A DNA stretch of 64,000 nt, from positions 764,158-828,157 of the forward strand of contig NZ_SZQL01000001.1 in assembly GCF_005233845.1 (NCBI RefSeq). The letters are read 5' to 3'. Below the pieces are notes generated by a model that saw nothing but the letters and a program-made list of their open reading frames with translations, had not been told where the DNA came from and did not search any database. This document shows, piece after piece, positions 35,592-45,281 of this stretch. The translations under genes and the position numbers were made by a program. The stretch's first letter is position 1. The number at the start of each line of letters is the position of its first letter. This DNA comes from Ilyomonas limi. GTDB taxonomy: Bacteria; Bacteroidota; Bacteroidia; Chitinophagales; Chitinophagaceae.

Positions 35592-36752
35592 TTAATTTAC
35601 CTCTAAATGATCTTTGTCGGGCAGTGTTGGAAATTTATTGTGCGGCTCTGTTTGATACCAATACACAACAGAAGCAATATCATCTTTTAGCGGCAGGTAA
35701 CGCCCTTCGCTTCTCCATCCCAAAGCCTGTATTGTTACCTTTAAGTTCTTGTCAAATCGTATAGGATCCATTATATGCCAGCGGTACATGCCAAAGCGTT
35801 GTGCAATCTCATAATGTCCATCGCCTTTTATCACCTGGTGCAGCCCTGCATAAGGAGTTGAATATTCAGTATAATTTACTTCATCTACCCCATACTGATT
35901 TTTTTTACGGGTATCAAAATCATACGATCCAAGGAAGTAATCTTCTGTACCGGTGCCATTGATGGTCGGATATTCCGTATCCCCATCCATATAGAACTTA
36001 ATTTCTCCTTCGCCCCACCAGCCATTGTTGTGGGCACCATAAGCTATATAAGTTCCTACATACTGACCTTTGCCCACAATACTATCTACAAGAACATAAG
36101 GTGTCTTTTCGGGCAAAGGATTTACTCTTCTGAACTGGGCATGAAAGTAACCGGCATCTTTTGGAACATCTGTCAATGTGTAATCTACCTGGTAATACAG
36201 TACCATGTCTTCGTTGTTGATGTTTTCCATGGTAATGCGGCATTTTTTGCGGAAAGGCATTGGCCAATAACAATTGAATGCACTACCCGGGTTTACATTA
36301 ACGGCTAAAGAATTAATCTGCGCATATTTACCCCAACCCATGCAAAAGAAATCGCCTACAGGAACTTCCACAGAAGGTGTAGTTTCGTCGTCCCAATAAA
36401 AGCGAAGAATAGAATACCGCCAGTTGCCGGTAGGCGTCATCCAGATGTGTTGTATGGCACCAGGCCCGGTAATTTCCGCAACCGTAAAGGTTGTATGTGC
36501 TTTGATAACAACACTGGGACTCACTTTCCAGCCTTTGCCTAAATCTCTCGATGCCCTCTCTCCGGTGCCGGTGGTAGCCATGCCGCCTTTACCTTTTTCA
36601 CCGGTAAAGTTTTCCGGGCTGATAGAGCGCGTTTTTGCATCGGATGTCATATAAATATTGCCCATACCCATATTTAGTCCGTTGAAACCGGATTGTGCAA
36701 AAGCACCATACGACAAAAAGCTGAGTGCAACGATTAGAAGTCTTTTTTTCAT
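35592..36752 (-). CDS. GH172 (DUF2961) glycoside hydrolase
   Basis: The 386-residue product has a signal peptide (MKKRLLIVALSFLSYGAFAQ) and the two jelly-roll-like modules of DUF2961. Characteristic stretches are AEITGPGAIQHIWMTPTGNW, VPVGDFFCMGWGKY, CYWPMPFRKKCRITMEN, and TINGTGTEDYFLGSYDF with the conserved Glu-Asp pair. Characterised GH172 enzymes act on alpha-D-arabinofuranosides or difructose anhydrides. It lies between susD and the SlyD-like gene, so it belongs to the same utilisation locus and probably works in the periplasm. Confidence 0.88.
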   Translation of the reverse strand: MKKRLLIVALSFLSYGAFAQSGFNGLNMGMGNIYMTSDAKTRSISPENFTGEKGKGGMATTGTGERASRDLGKGWKVSPSVVIKAHTTFTVAEITGPGAIQHIWMTPTGNWRYSILRFYWDDETTPSVEVPVGDFFCMGWGKYAQINSLAVNVNPGSAFNCYWPMPFRKKCRITMENINNEDMVLYYQVDYTLTDVPKDAGYFHAQFRRVNPLPEKTPYVLVDSIVGKGQYVGTYIAYGAHNNGWWGEGEIKFYMDGDTEYPTINGTGTEDYFLGSYDFDTRKKNQYGVDEVNYTEYSTPYAGLHQVIKGDGHYEIAQRFGMYRWHIMDPIRFDKNLKVTIQALGWRSEGRYLPLKDDIASVVYWYQTEPHNKFPTLPDKDHLEVN

Positions 36753-36904
36753 AGAATGTTTGTAATGGTTAATAAATGGTTTGAAATGAATGACTGAAAT
36801 TATGCTCTTTTAGAACTGCTGTTAGCGTAACCAATTTTGATTTTTGCATTGTATCTATCAAAACATATAAAATGGCGCATAGCAAACGTGCCGGGAAGAT
36901 AAAG

Positions 36905-38644
36905 TTAATAACCCGGATTTTGTTTATACACACCAAAAGAATAGTTCATCTGAGGCTGAGGAATCGGCATAAATTCGTCGCGACCAGCGGTAAAATGCCC
37001 ATCTTTCATCCAGGGGCGGTTGCGCGGAAACTCTTTTGCGAAGTATGCGTTCAAGGTAGGTTCAGCAATACCCCAGCGAACCAGGTCGTACCATCTTACG
37101 CCTTCCATTGCAAACTCCAAACGATCTTCCCACATTAATGCTTTCCATGCAAAATCGGGGGTCCAGTGGCAATTTACGCCATCCTGATAAAGGCTGATTT
37201 TGTAAGGCAACGTAGGTGTGCCGTTAGCAAACTTTAACCGGTCTGTACTGTTGGCTGCGCGCTGACGTATTTCATTTATAATTGGCAATGCTTCCGGTGC
37301 TCTTCCAAGCTTAATTAATATTTCAGCTTTTTGCAATAAAACTCTGTCGTAGCGGATGGCGATTTCATTTTTTGAATTCCACATCCAGAAAAGATTTACC
37401 AGGCCAGGGCAATCGGATTCCACATTTTCTTTCAATGAATTGAAATAGCCATAGTTATTCGGGTCTCTTGCACCACTGCTGTCAAACAACAAATTCTGCT
37501 GGTATTTCCATGGTAAGCCCGGAATAGCAACGGTATGACCAATACGTGGATCCCAGTCATTGGTTGCAAAATAGGATTGTTTATTGGTTATTTCAGCATT
37601 ATTAAAGTTGTCAAAGAGCGGTATCCCGTTTTCATCAACTCTAAAAGCATTCACCATGTCGTAAGATGCTTTATGAAAGTCGCAGCAGCTAAAGTAAGGC
37701 GGCCACCAGGGAGCATTTAATGGCGTGCCGCCATTTAAATTACCATTGGGCGTTCCATCTCCATGGGTATATTGCCATTCAAAAATAGATTCAGGCGAGC
37801 TGTTATCAAAAGAATATAAAAAGTTCTCCGCAAAGTCTGGTGCAAGACTGTATTTGCCGCTGTTAATAATCTCATCGGCAATAGTTAATGCCTCGGATAA
37901 TCTATTCTGATTGATGTTTACTACCTGGTTCTGATCGTTTTGTTCGTAAGCCATCCACATCAGGCACTCCAGCATTTCTGCTTTGGCTGCATATTTTGTA
38001 GGGCGACCTGCTTCTGCCTGGGATTCGGGTAAAACGGCAGCGGCGGCAGCAAAATCGTCATAAATATGTTGCCATAAATACAAATCATTTTGTGCTGTAT
38101 CAGGATGATTAGGAATTTTTGCAATAGAATCGTTCGTTACATTTTCATCAAAATAAGGAATCCATTTATACCATTTTTTCAGATCTAAAAAAAGATAACC
38201 TCTCAAAAAACGAACTTCTGCAATTCGTTGCTGTTTAAGCGGATATGCCGCTTCATCAATGGTATTTAAAGCTCTTAATGCAGTATTGCATCTCGATACA
38301 CCTTCGTATTGGCCATACCAGATACCATCGTTATTGCCGGTACTTGGCGTATTAAGCGAAAATACTTCCCATTGATACCAGGGAATCTGGTCGCCAATAC
38401 CACCGCCACCTTTATAAGAATCGTCCGATTTTATGTCGGCCAGCCACGGACTCATTTTTTGGTTGAGGATGAAACCGTGCGGTATCCAGGCGTAGGCCGA
38501 AAGTACAAGCCCATCTACATTCCCGGGTGTACTTACATTTTCTTCTGTCACTACACCTTGCGGCGTCACATCCAGGAACTTTTTGCAACTGGCTATTGAA
38601 AAAATGATTACTGATAACAGTATATAATTTGATAACTTTTTCAT
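36905..38644 (-). CDS. SusD/RagB-family surface glycan-binding lipoprotein
   Basis: The 579-residue product has a lipoprotein signal (IIFSIASCKKFLDVTPQGVV, lipid Cys20), TPR-like helices (RVLLQKAEILIKLGRAPEAL) and the usual SusD C-terminal region (FAWKALMWEDRLEFAMEGVR, WYDLVRWG). SusD proteins bind glycan at the outer membrane and cap the SusC channel. It follows susC by 67 bases. The length is normal. Confidence 0.95.
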   Translation of the reverse strand: MKKLSNYILLSVIIFSIASCKKFLDVTPQGVVTEENVSTPGNVDGLVLSAYAWIPHGFILNQKMSPWLADIKSDDSYKGGGGIGDQIPWYQWEVFSLNTPSTGNNDGIWYGQYEGVSRCNTALRALNTIDEAAYPLKQQRIAEVRFLRGYLFLDLKKWYKWIPYFDENVTNDSIAKIPNHPDTAQNDLYLWQHIYDDFAAAAAVLPESQAEAGRPTKYAAKAEMLECLMWMAYEQNDQNQVVNINQNRLSEALTIADEIINSGKYSLAPDFAENFLYSFDNSSPESIFEWQYTHGDGTPNGNLNGGTPLNAPWWPPYFSCCDFHKASYDMVNAFRVDENGIPLFDNFNNAEITNKQSYFATNDWDPRIGHTVAIPGLPWKYQQNLLFDSSGARDPNNYGYFNSLKENVESDCPGLVNLFWMWNSKNEIAIRYDRVLLQKAEILIKLGRAPEALPIINEIRQRAANSTDRLKFANGTPTLPYKISLYQDGVNCHWTPDFAWKALMWEDRLEFAMEGVRWYDLVRWGIAEPTLNAYFAKEFPRNRPWMKDGHFTAGRDEFMPIPQPQMNYSFGVYKQNPGY

Positions 38645-38711
38645 TTGTATCCGTTTTTATTTTTAGCGTCACCGGTAATTTGAAATGCTAAACATTGTTT
38701 TTATAAGATGA

Positions 38712-41700
38712 TTAGAAAGATACCTCTACGCCTGCTTTGAAAACTTGTGGCCGTACGTAAGGATTAGCGTATGATGCTCCATCAGGTGTTTCGGGATCAG
38801 GGCCGGTAAATGATTTACTTTTGAGCATAATGAGATTTTCGGCCATTACATACAGGTAAAATCTGTCCATGCCTAATTTTGAGCTAAACGACTTTGGAAG
38901 ATTATATCCCAACTGAATATTTCTGAGCTTTAAATACTGGCCGGGCTCGATAAAATAAGTAGATAACCTGAGTTCGTCATTTACATTATTCAAAGACAAA
39001 GCAGGAATGGTTGAACTGGTATTGGCAGGTGTCCACGCATCTAATACGCGTGTTGGGTGGTTGAAACCGTTTTGCACCCAAACATTCCAAAAGTCGCTGT
39101 ACGTTTTCCAGCCATTATATACATTAACACCGGCTATACCTTGCCAGAACATAGACAGGTCAAAGCTTTTATACGTAAAGTTTAAGGAAAGTCCGTATTC
39201 AAATTTTGGAGTTGTGCCATTACCAATCCAGGTACGGTCATAATCATAATCTATTACACCGTCTGGTTTTCCATCAGGCCCCGAAATGTCTTTGTAACGA
39301 ATCCTTCCGATGCCTTTACCTGGTTGTACCGGCGAGTTATCTACTTCCTCCTGGCTTTGAAAAATTCCATTTGTAACAAAGCCATAATAAGCACCCCAGG
39401 GATGGCCTGCAATACCGTCGCCCTTTTGACTGGTGCCACCCCAGGAATAAGTAACTGATTGAGGCAGGTCATTAACTACATTCTCATTATAGGCAATATT
39501 GCCGCGTACGGTATAGCTAAAATTTTTACCTGCATTACCCTGATAAGCTACAGAAAGTTCAACGCCTTTATTGGTCATATTGGCAGCATTAATATATTGA
39601 TAAGCACCTTCACCAAAAGTTCCGAGGTATGGAGGTTCAATCAACATTCCATCTGTATGCTTTCTGTAGAAATCTAAAGAGCCTGATATTTTTTGATTAA
39701 GTAAACCGAAGTCGAGACCAATATTCGTTTGCGTTGTGGTTTCCCATTTCAAATCGTCATTTCCGGTATGCACTCTGTAATAACCGGAAGGAAGGCTGCC
39801 GGTTTCTAAACCGCCAATGCCGTAGGAAGTGAAGTTGTAATCGGAGCCAAAATACGTTCGCGCAGCTAATGAACTGATATTAGCCAAGCTACCGTTCCTG
39901 CCCCAGCTTGCCCTGATTTTTAAATCGGATATCGTTTTACTGTTTGCAAGAAAATCTTCCTTACTCAAACGCCATCCTGCAGCCAGCGCCGGGAATAACG
40001 CGAACCTGTTGTTCTTACCGAATTTGGAAGAACCATCATATCTTAATGAACCTGACAACAGGTACCTGGAATTATAAGAATAATTGAACTTTCCAAAGTA
40101 AGATAACAGGTTATACTTGTTGCCGCCACCACTCATAGACATATTGCCGGTTGCTGTACTTAAATAAGCATAATCATAATTCTGAAATGCAATGGTTTGC
40201 CTGTTTGCATCCATTGTTTCAGACACATATTTGTTTGCTTCCATGCCAGCTAATACATCCAGGTTATGTTTACCGGTATTCAATTTATAATTAAGTGTAT
40301 TGGTAAGATCAAGTGTTGATTCCTTCCAATACCATTGGTCAATGCTACTGATAGGGTTGAATTTACCGCCACCTTCCTGGTACGTGAACTGAATAGTTCT
40401 ATGATAACCATCTGTATAAACAAGGCCTAACTGAGAGTGGAAGGTGAAGTTTTTAAGGAACATTACATTGGCATGTACATCCCCATAAATTTTGTTGTAT
40501 TTATTGTTGTTGTCTTTATTTAATGTAAGTCCTCTCACAGGGTTCCAGTAATCATCCATGCCTAATGCAACGGCAGAACCACCCCAGCCGCCATTTGTTG
40601 TATGCACCGGAATAATAGGCGGTTCCACCAATGCATCGTGCATTGCGTTCTGATCATTTATTATCATGTGCGATGCTTCTACATTTTCACCTATTGTAAA
40701 ATGATCATTAATTACTTTATACTCTGTATTTACACGAACGGTAAATCTTTTCAACCCTGTATGAATCTGTGTTCCTTCGTTTTCTAAATAATTTAATGAT
40801 AAGAGCGAAGTAGATTTATCGTTTCCACCGGAAATGGTAAGCTGATGATTTTGCTGAATACCTCTTTGCGAAATAGCATCTAACCAGTTGGTATTGCCAG
40901 CAATCATCGTAGAGTCGGCATTCAGGTATTTAACAGGGGTGAGTTTATCCAACACAGGAAAGCCATTAGCATCTTTATGCCATTCATAATCATAGATTTG
41001 CGTAACGGCATTCGGGTCTTGCCCATCATTTACTGCAGCTTGCCACAAGGCGCGCCCGTATTGATCTGTATTGAGCATCTGGGGTTTATTATTGAATTCT
41101 GCAAAACCAACAGAGCCGCTGTAAGCAATTTTAGCTTTACCTGCCTGCCCTTTTTTAGTTTGAATAAGAATTACCCCGGCGCCGCCTTGTGTTCCATAAA
41201 TACTGGCAGAATAAGCGTCCTTTAATATTTGCATAGATGCGATATTATCAGGATTGATATCTCTCAAATTCATATAGCTTGGTACACCATCTATTACAAT
41301 TAATGGATTGGCTCCGTTTAAAGAGGTAAGTCCTCTCACCTGTATGCCAACGTTGCCTGCTGCGGGGTTGCCATCGGTAGTAATGTGCAAGCCTGGAACT
41401 ACACCCTGCAACGATTGCATCACATTGCTGGCGCCATGATTTTTGCTTAATTCTTTTGGAGTAACAACAGCAACCGCTCCGGTTAAATCTGCTTTTTTCT
41501 GCGTCATATAACCGGTAACAATTACCTCATTAAGGTTTGAAGCCGATGCCTCTTTCAAGGTAATATTAATCGGGTTTTCGGAGCCTACCGTTATTTCCTG
41601 GGGAGCTTTACCTAAATAGGAAATTTCCAAAACCTGTCCTTTTTTGACGCTAATGGAAAAACTGCCATCAGCACCGGTGCTTGTACCAATTGCAGTGCCT

Positions 41701-41906
41701 TTAATTTGTACAGTAGCACCCTGCAAAGGCTGGGAATTCTCATCGGTAATGGTGCCGGTAATTGTTTGTTGCTGTGCATAGAGTGATGATTGCGACAACA
41801 GCAGAAATGCAAAAAGCAATAATATACAATACTTTAGCTTTAAAAGCCATCTCTTTTGAAAGAGCAGGAAAAGCAACGGTTTTCCTCCTGACAAGTGTTT
41901 TCTCAT
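38712..41906 (-). CDS. SusC/RagA-family TonB-dependent outer-membrane transporter
   Basis: The 1064-residue product has a long signal region (hydrophobic ~24-42, ending SLYAQQQ), a carboxypeptidase-like domain (TGTITDENSQPLQGATVQIK), a plug (ASNLNEVIVTGYMTQKKADL; GVPSYMNLRDINPDNIASMQ) and a 22-strand barrel ending in VFKAGVEVSF. It imports oligosaccharides with TonB energy. It heads the SusC-SusD-GH172-SlyD-GH116 block. Operator O4 is 53 bases upstream of its start. Confidence 0.96.
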   Translation of the reverse strand: MRKHLSGGKPLLFLLFQKRWLLKLKYCILLLFAFLLLSQSSLYAQQQTITGTITDENSQPLQGATVQIKGTAIGTSTGADGSFSISVKKGQVLEISYLGKAPQEITVGSENPINITLKEASASNLNEVIVTGYMTQKKADLTGAVAVVTPKELSKNHGASNVMQSLQGVVPGLHITTDGNPAAGNVGIQVRGLTSLNGANPLIVIDGVPSYMNLRDINPDNIASMQILKDAYSASIYGTQGGAGVILIQTKKGQAGKAKIAYSGSVGFAEFNNKPQMLNTDQYGRALWQAAVNDGQDPNAVTQIYDYEWHKDANGFPVLDKLTPVKYLNADSTMIAGNTNWLDAISQRGIQQNHQLTISGGNDKSTSLLSLNYLENEGTQIHTGLKRFTVRVNTEYKVINDHFTIGENVEASHMIINDQNAMHDALVEPPIIPVHTTNGGWGGSAVALGMDDYWNPVRGLTLNKDNNNKYNKIYGDVHANVMFLKNFTFHSQLGLVYTDGYHRTIQFTYQEGGGKFNPISSIDQWYWKESTLDLTNTLNYKLNTGKHNLDVLAGMEANKYVSETMDANRQTIAFQNYDYAYLSTATGNMSMSGGGNKYNLLSYFGKFNYSYNSRYLLSGSLRYDGSSKFGKNNRFALFPALAAGWRLSKEDFLANSKTISDLKIRASWGRNGSLANISSLAARTYFGSDYNFTSYGIGGLETGSLPSGYYRVHTGNDDLKWETTTQTNIGLDFGLLNQKISGSLDFYRKHTDGMLIEPPYLGTFGEGAYQYINAANMTNKGVELSVAYQGNAGKNFSYTVRGNIAYNENVVNDLPQSVTYSWGGTSQKGDGIAGHPWGAYYGFVTNGIFQSQEEVDNSPVQPGKGIGRIRYKDISGPDGKPDGVIDYDYDRTWIGNGTTPKFEYGLSLNFTYKSFDLSMFWQGIAGVNVYNGWKTYSDFWNVWVQNGFNHPTRVLDAWTPANTSSTIPALSLNNVNDELRLSTYFIEPGQYLKLRNIQLGYNLPKSFSSKLGMDRFYLYVMAENLIMLKSKSFTGPDPETPDGASYANPYVRPQVFKAGVEVSF

Positions 41907-41958
41907 AGCATTTGATTTTTAAGATGAATAAGCATGTTTAAGATATATGCAAGCTTTT

Positions 41959-41974
41959 ACTTAATCGTTTAAGC
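41959..41974. promoter_or_regulatory. LacI-type operator O4 (ACTTAATCGTTTAAGC)
   Basis: Fifteen of 16 positions fit GCTTAAWCGTTTAAGC. It is 53 bases upstream of the susC start, where it can block transcription of the SusC block. Confidence 0.75.
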
Positions 41975-42306
41975 AAACAGGTAAAAAAATAAGTGTCCGG
42001 TCCGATGATTATGAGATCAATTACCTTTCTCATAACCACCAAACAAGTGCTGAATAGATAACTCAGCACAAGTATGTAGTTTCTCCATCCACTGTAATGG
42101 GTAGAGACAGTTATCCACCAAAATTTATTTACCTGATCAATACATAATGATCCAAATTGTTTTATCAGTTCTGTTTGTGTTGAAATACCGGCAGAAGATA
42201 TTAGAAAGCCATCCGGTAAATCGGTAGTAATAATGCTGCTAAATTCAAATAGTACTAAAGTTGCATGCCATTGCTGCCACTACGTGAAGTTTTTCATAAG
42301 GTAATT

Positions 42307-42322
42307 CCTTAATCGTTTAAGC
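42307..42322. promoter_or_regulatory. LacI-type operator O5 (CCTTAATCGTTTAAGC)
   Basis: It is identical to O6, with which it is spaced 54 bp apart. It lies in the middle of the divergent region. Confidence 0.75.
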
Positions 42323-42360
42323 AATCATTTAGCCAATCAAAATATTTGTGTAAAAGTATT

Positions 42361-42376
42361 CCTTAATCGTTTAAGC
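42361..42376. promoter_or_regulatory. LacI-type operator O6 (CCTTAATCGTTTAAGC)
   Basis: An exact copy of O5. It is nearest to the SDR gene, 338 bases upstream of its start. Confidence 0.75.
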
Positions 42377-42713
42377 AAACAAAAAAGCTACTTCTTCTTT
42401 TTTAACATTTTGCTCTTGAAAATTGACCTGTTTGTCTTTTGCAAGGCAATGAAAGCGGTGCAATGCACGCTATGTTATTATTTTGTATGCATCCGAAAAA
42501 AACACCACAGCAGGGTTGGTGATATTTGATACCTGATATAGGAAGCAGCAGCTTGTCAAGCCACAAAGTATGGCAAGTGCATTTGGATATTTATATTAAA
42601 AGTACTAAAAAGAGAACGGTATTAAAGGATTGATGCTTGAATGCTTTGCATTGAAACTGCACAAGCCTGCCGCAGATAAATTGAATTGTTATACAACTAA
42701 TAAAGATAAACCT

Positions 42714-43475
42714 ATGTTTAGTTTGCAACAGAAAATAGCAGTAGTTACCGGCGCCGGCAGTGGTATTGGCAAGGCAGTCGCCCTGTTATTTGCAAAGCAG
42801 GGTGCTCAGGTGTATGTAGCCGATATTAATAAAGAGCAGGCCGATGCAACGGTTAATGAAATCAGCAGCAGCGGTGGTACCGCCCAAAGCCTGGTATGCA
42901 ATGTGGCCAAGCAAAAAGAAACACAGGATGCTTTTGCAACCTTTAGCCATATTGATATACTGGTAAACAGTGCCGGCATATCGCACATTGGCAAGGCAGA
43001 AGATACTACCGAAGAAGATTTTGACAGGATATATAATGTAAATATAAAAGGTGTTTACAACTGCATTAAAGCTGCACTGCCCAGGATGAAAGAGAAGGGT
43101 GGCATAATACTCAATCTTGCCTCTGTTGCCAGCAGTGTTGGCTTGCCCGACAGGTTTGCGTACAGTATGAGCAAAGGTGCAGTAGTGGGTATGACCTTAT
43201 CGGTGGCAAAGGACTATCTGAAAGATAATATCCGGTGCAACTGTATTTCGCCGGCACGTGTGCATACGCCATTTGTAGATGGTTTTCTGAAAAAAAATTA
43301 TCCCGGCAAAGAAGCGGAAATGTTTGATAAATTGTCTAAAACACAGCCCATCGGCCGTATGGCAAAGCCCGATGAAATTGCCTGCCTGATCTTATACCTG
43401 TGCAGCGATGAAGCATCCTTCATTACGGGCAATGATTATCCCATTGACGGTGGTTTTGTTAAGCTGAATAATTAA
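42714..43475 (+). CDS. Short-chain dehydrogenase/reductase of the sugar locus
   Basis: The 253-residue product (ATG 42714) is a classical SDR: VVTGAGSGIG (nucleotide loop, residues 10-19), VADINKEQ suggesting NAD preference, LVNSAG, and the active site NLASVAS...YSMSK. It ends in ITGNDYPIDGG. In fucose oxidation pathways SDRs of this kind act as L-fucose or 2-keto-3-deoxy-L-fuconate dehydrogenase. The operators upstream tie it to the LacI regulon, but the substrate is inferred. A longer in-frame start near 42630 is not supported by the family N-terminus. Confidence 0.88.
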   Translation: MFSLQQKIAVVTGAGSGIGKAVALLFAKQGAQVYVADINKEQADATVNEISSSGGTAQSLVCNVAKQKETQDAFATFSHIDILVNSAGISHIGKAEDTTEEDFDRIYNVNIKGVYNCIKAALPRMKEKGGIILNLASVASSVGLPDRFAYSMSKGAVVGMTLSVAKDYLKDNIRCNCISPARVHTPFVDGFLKKNYPGKEAEMFDKLSKTQPIGRMAKPDEIACLILYLCSDEASFITGNDYPIDGGFVKLNN

Positions 43476-43925
43476 AGCAGACCTCCTGAATCAGCTTATC
43501 ATTTTCTTTTGTGAATAGTGAGTAAACAGCTTGGGATACTCGCAACAGGCTACTCTCCACTCACAAAGAATATTGTACTGATGAGGTTGCTTGTAGTATT
43601 TTTTACAACGTGTTTTATATACTAACATTATTGCGGGCTTGTGTACATTATTGCACTCTGGCAACAATTCACCCTGTTGCACAATGGGGAAAAATGTTGT
43701 AATTGAATGAAACACAAATAATAAAAGTAATTGTTTACTGCCCCACAAATAGTTTAGTATAAATTTTGTTGCAAGAATTTAGCTCTGCGCTCCAACAGTT
43801 TTTTATTCGTTATCAAACGGTTGCGGCGATAAGTCCGCCTTTTGCTGTTTTTATACTGATAATACTGCATTAAAGGCATAATTAATGCTGCAAAAAAATA
43901 CACCCACTCGGCTTATTTGAAAAAT
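43476..43925. other. 450-base gap with an imperfect inverted repeat
   Basis: No credible gene. An imperfect inverted repeat (GTGAATAGTGAGTA near 43511-43524 with TACTCTCCACTCAC near 43551-43564) resembles the degenerate tracts elsewhere in the window. No promoter match was convincing. Confidence 0.4.
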
Positions 43926-44294
43926 ATGGCAATGAACAAAATTCTGGTAGTAGATGATGATCTGGATATATTGGAAGTGCTCAAGTTTCTTTTGAGAAAG
44001 AACGGCTATGAGGTTGTGTTATTATCCGAAGCTCAACGGGTGATTGAAACTACAAAGGAAGCTCAGCCGGACATTATATTGCTGGATATTAATCTGTCGG
44101 GCTACGATGGCAGGGAAATCTGTAAATACTTGAAAACAACGCTGAAGTTAAAAACGCCTGTTATTCTCTTTTCTGCCAACGTCTCTTACAAGTCTTCTTA
44201 CAAGGAATACTATGCAGATGACTTTTTGGAAAAGCCGTTTGAAGTAAAAAAATTGCTGAGCATTTTGCGCTCGCACCTGCCGGTGAAAGCATAA
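43926..44294 (+). CDS. Stand-alone response-regulator receiver protein
   Basis: The 122-residue product (ATG 43926; ATG 43932 also possible) is a single CheY-like receiver: acidic pocket VVDDD (10-12), phosphoacceptor Asp54 in ILLDINLSGYDG, the Ser of LFSAN, and Lys103 in FLEKPF. There is no output domain, and no histidine kinase is adjacent. It probably relays a phosphate signal to a partner encoded elsewhere. Confidence 0.92.
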   Translation: MAMNKILVVDDDLDILEVLKFLLRKNGYEVVLLSEAQRVIETTKEAQPDIILLDINLSGYDGREICKYLKTTLKLKTPVILFSANVSYKSSYKEYYADDFLEKPFEVKKLLSILRSHLPVKA

Positions 44295-44387
44295 ACTGCC
44301 GGTTAAACAAACAATACCGCATGGTGGGCTGCTACAATGTGAGTGTTTGTTTCTTGTTAATGCGAATAATGCGAAGCACTGTAACTA

Positions 44388-44924
44388 TTAATTGTTGTCT
44401 GTTTTCAAAAAAACGTCAATCCTTTTCTTTTGTCTCAAATGATGGCGAAAATGCATCTCCGTAAACTGCAGCCATTCACGGGCATTAAAATAGCCCAATC
44501 CTGGGTGTTTTGTTTTGCCATTATACAGATTGTTTGAAATTAGTGTTTCAACATTCCTGAATTCATCTGTTAATTTCATTAAGCCATTGGTTAACTGCTC
44601 TTTATTAGCTGGTTGTGGCGTATGGGCATTGGAGGGAGGCCCACTGAGTAGTTTATCTGGAAAGCTATTATGCAGAAACATTAGTTTAGCTGCGTCTGTT
44701 GCCTCTTCCGTTGCATAATCGTTGGTAGATGAGCAGATTGTTACTTGCTTAATAAAGTAACCCGTAGTCTCTAAAAGATGCATATATACTTGTCCAAGCG
44801 ACCAGCTACCTGGCGATGGTTTAGTACACAACTGAACGAAGTTGTATTGTGCTAACGCTTGTATCCAAGTGTTGGTCGTGCGTTTAAAATCTTCAATTAA
44901 TGTGCTTGCATCCTTTTTATCCAT
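44388..44924 (-). CDS. DinB-like four-helix protein
   Basis: The 178-residue product has the DinB/YfiT-type pattern: an N-terminal helix with TNTWIQALAQ, SPGSWSLGQVYMHLLETTGY with the first His, and FTEMHFRHHLRQKKRIDVFL with the C-terminal His pair. These are putative metal-dependent transferases or hydrolases; some use bacillithiol or mycothiol. The specific function is unknown. It converges with the receiver gene. Confidence 0.82.
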   Translation of the reverse strand: MDKKDASTLIEDFKRTTNTWIQALAQYNFVQLCTKPSPGSWSLGQVYMHLLETTGYFIKQVTICSSTNDYATEEATDAAKLMFLHNSFPDKLLSGPPSNAHTPQPANKEQLTNGLMKLTDEFRNVETLISNNLYNGKTKHPGLGYFNAREWLQFTEMHFRHHLRQKKRIDVFLKTDNN

Positions 44925-44951
44925 AGTGCAAAATAAAAGAGAAGAATCAGG

Positions 44952-45098
44952 TAGTGTTCCGGAATGTAAGATGGTTTAAAAGATCTATGCTATTTGAAAA
45001 AGCATTTATTTGTATGGTATTGATAAATTTAGAAAATAAGAATGTCTGTTCACCTTATTTATGGTCCCTTTTAAGCCATCTTACTTTTTAAAACACTA
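44952..45098. repeat. 147-bp element with imperfect 31-bp terminal inverted repeats (MITE-like)
   Basis: The left end reads TAGTGTT-N7-GTAAGATGGTTTAAAAG (44952-44982). The right end, read inverted, is TAGTGTT-N7-GTAAGATGGCTTAAAAG (45098-45068). The conserved blocks match at 23 of 24 positions with equal spacing. The interior is AT-rich and non-coding, and no clear target-site duplication is visible. It fills most of the gap between the DinB-like and lipoprotein genes; the remaining bases to 45281 show nothing. Confidence 0.6.
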
Positions 45099-45281
45099 AC
45101 CGATAAATTAATATCAGGAGTAATGTTTGTATCCAAGCATATAGGATAACAATATGCATCTGCTATAGGCCGGTGAAAAGCGGAATGATATATGCAGATA
45201 TCTCATAAACCATTTAAAGACTTAGCTTTATAAAATTTATAAGAACATTTTAGCAAGAAAAGATTTACAAAACTTACTTCT

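Larger units (their letters stand above)
41907..42713. other. 807-base divergent regulatory region between susC and the SDR gene
   Basis: No credible coding frame. It holds three LacI-type operators (41959, 42307, 42361). I found no exact TAnnTTTG box next to them; TACTTTTA just beside O6 on the minus strand and TTATTTTG near 42477 on the plus strand are one mismatch away. The rest is AT-rich and featureless to me. Confidence 0.6.
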
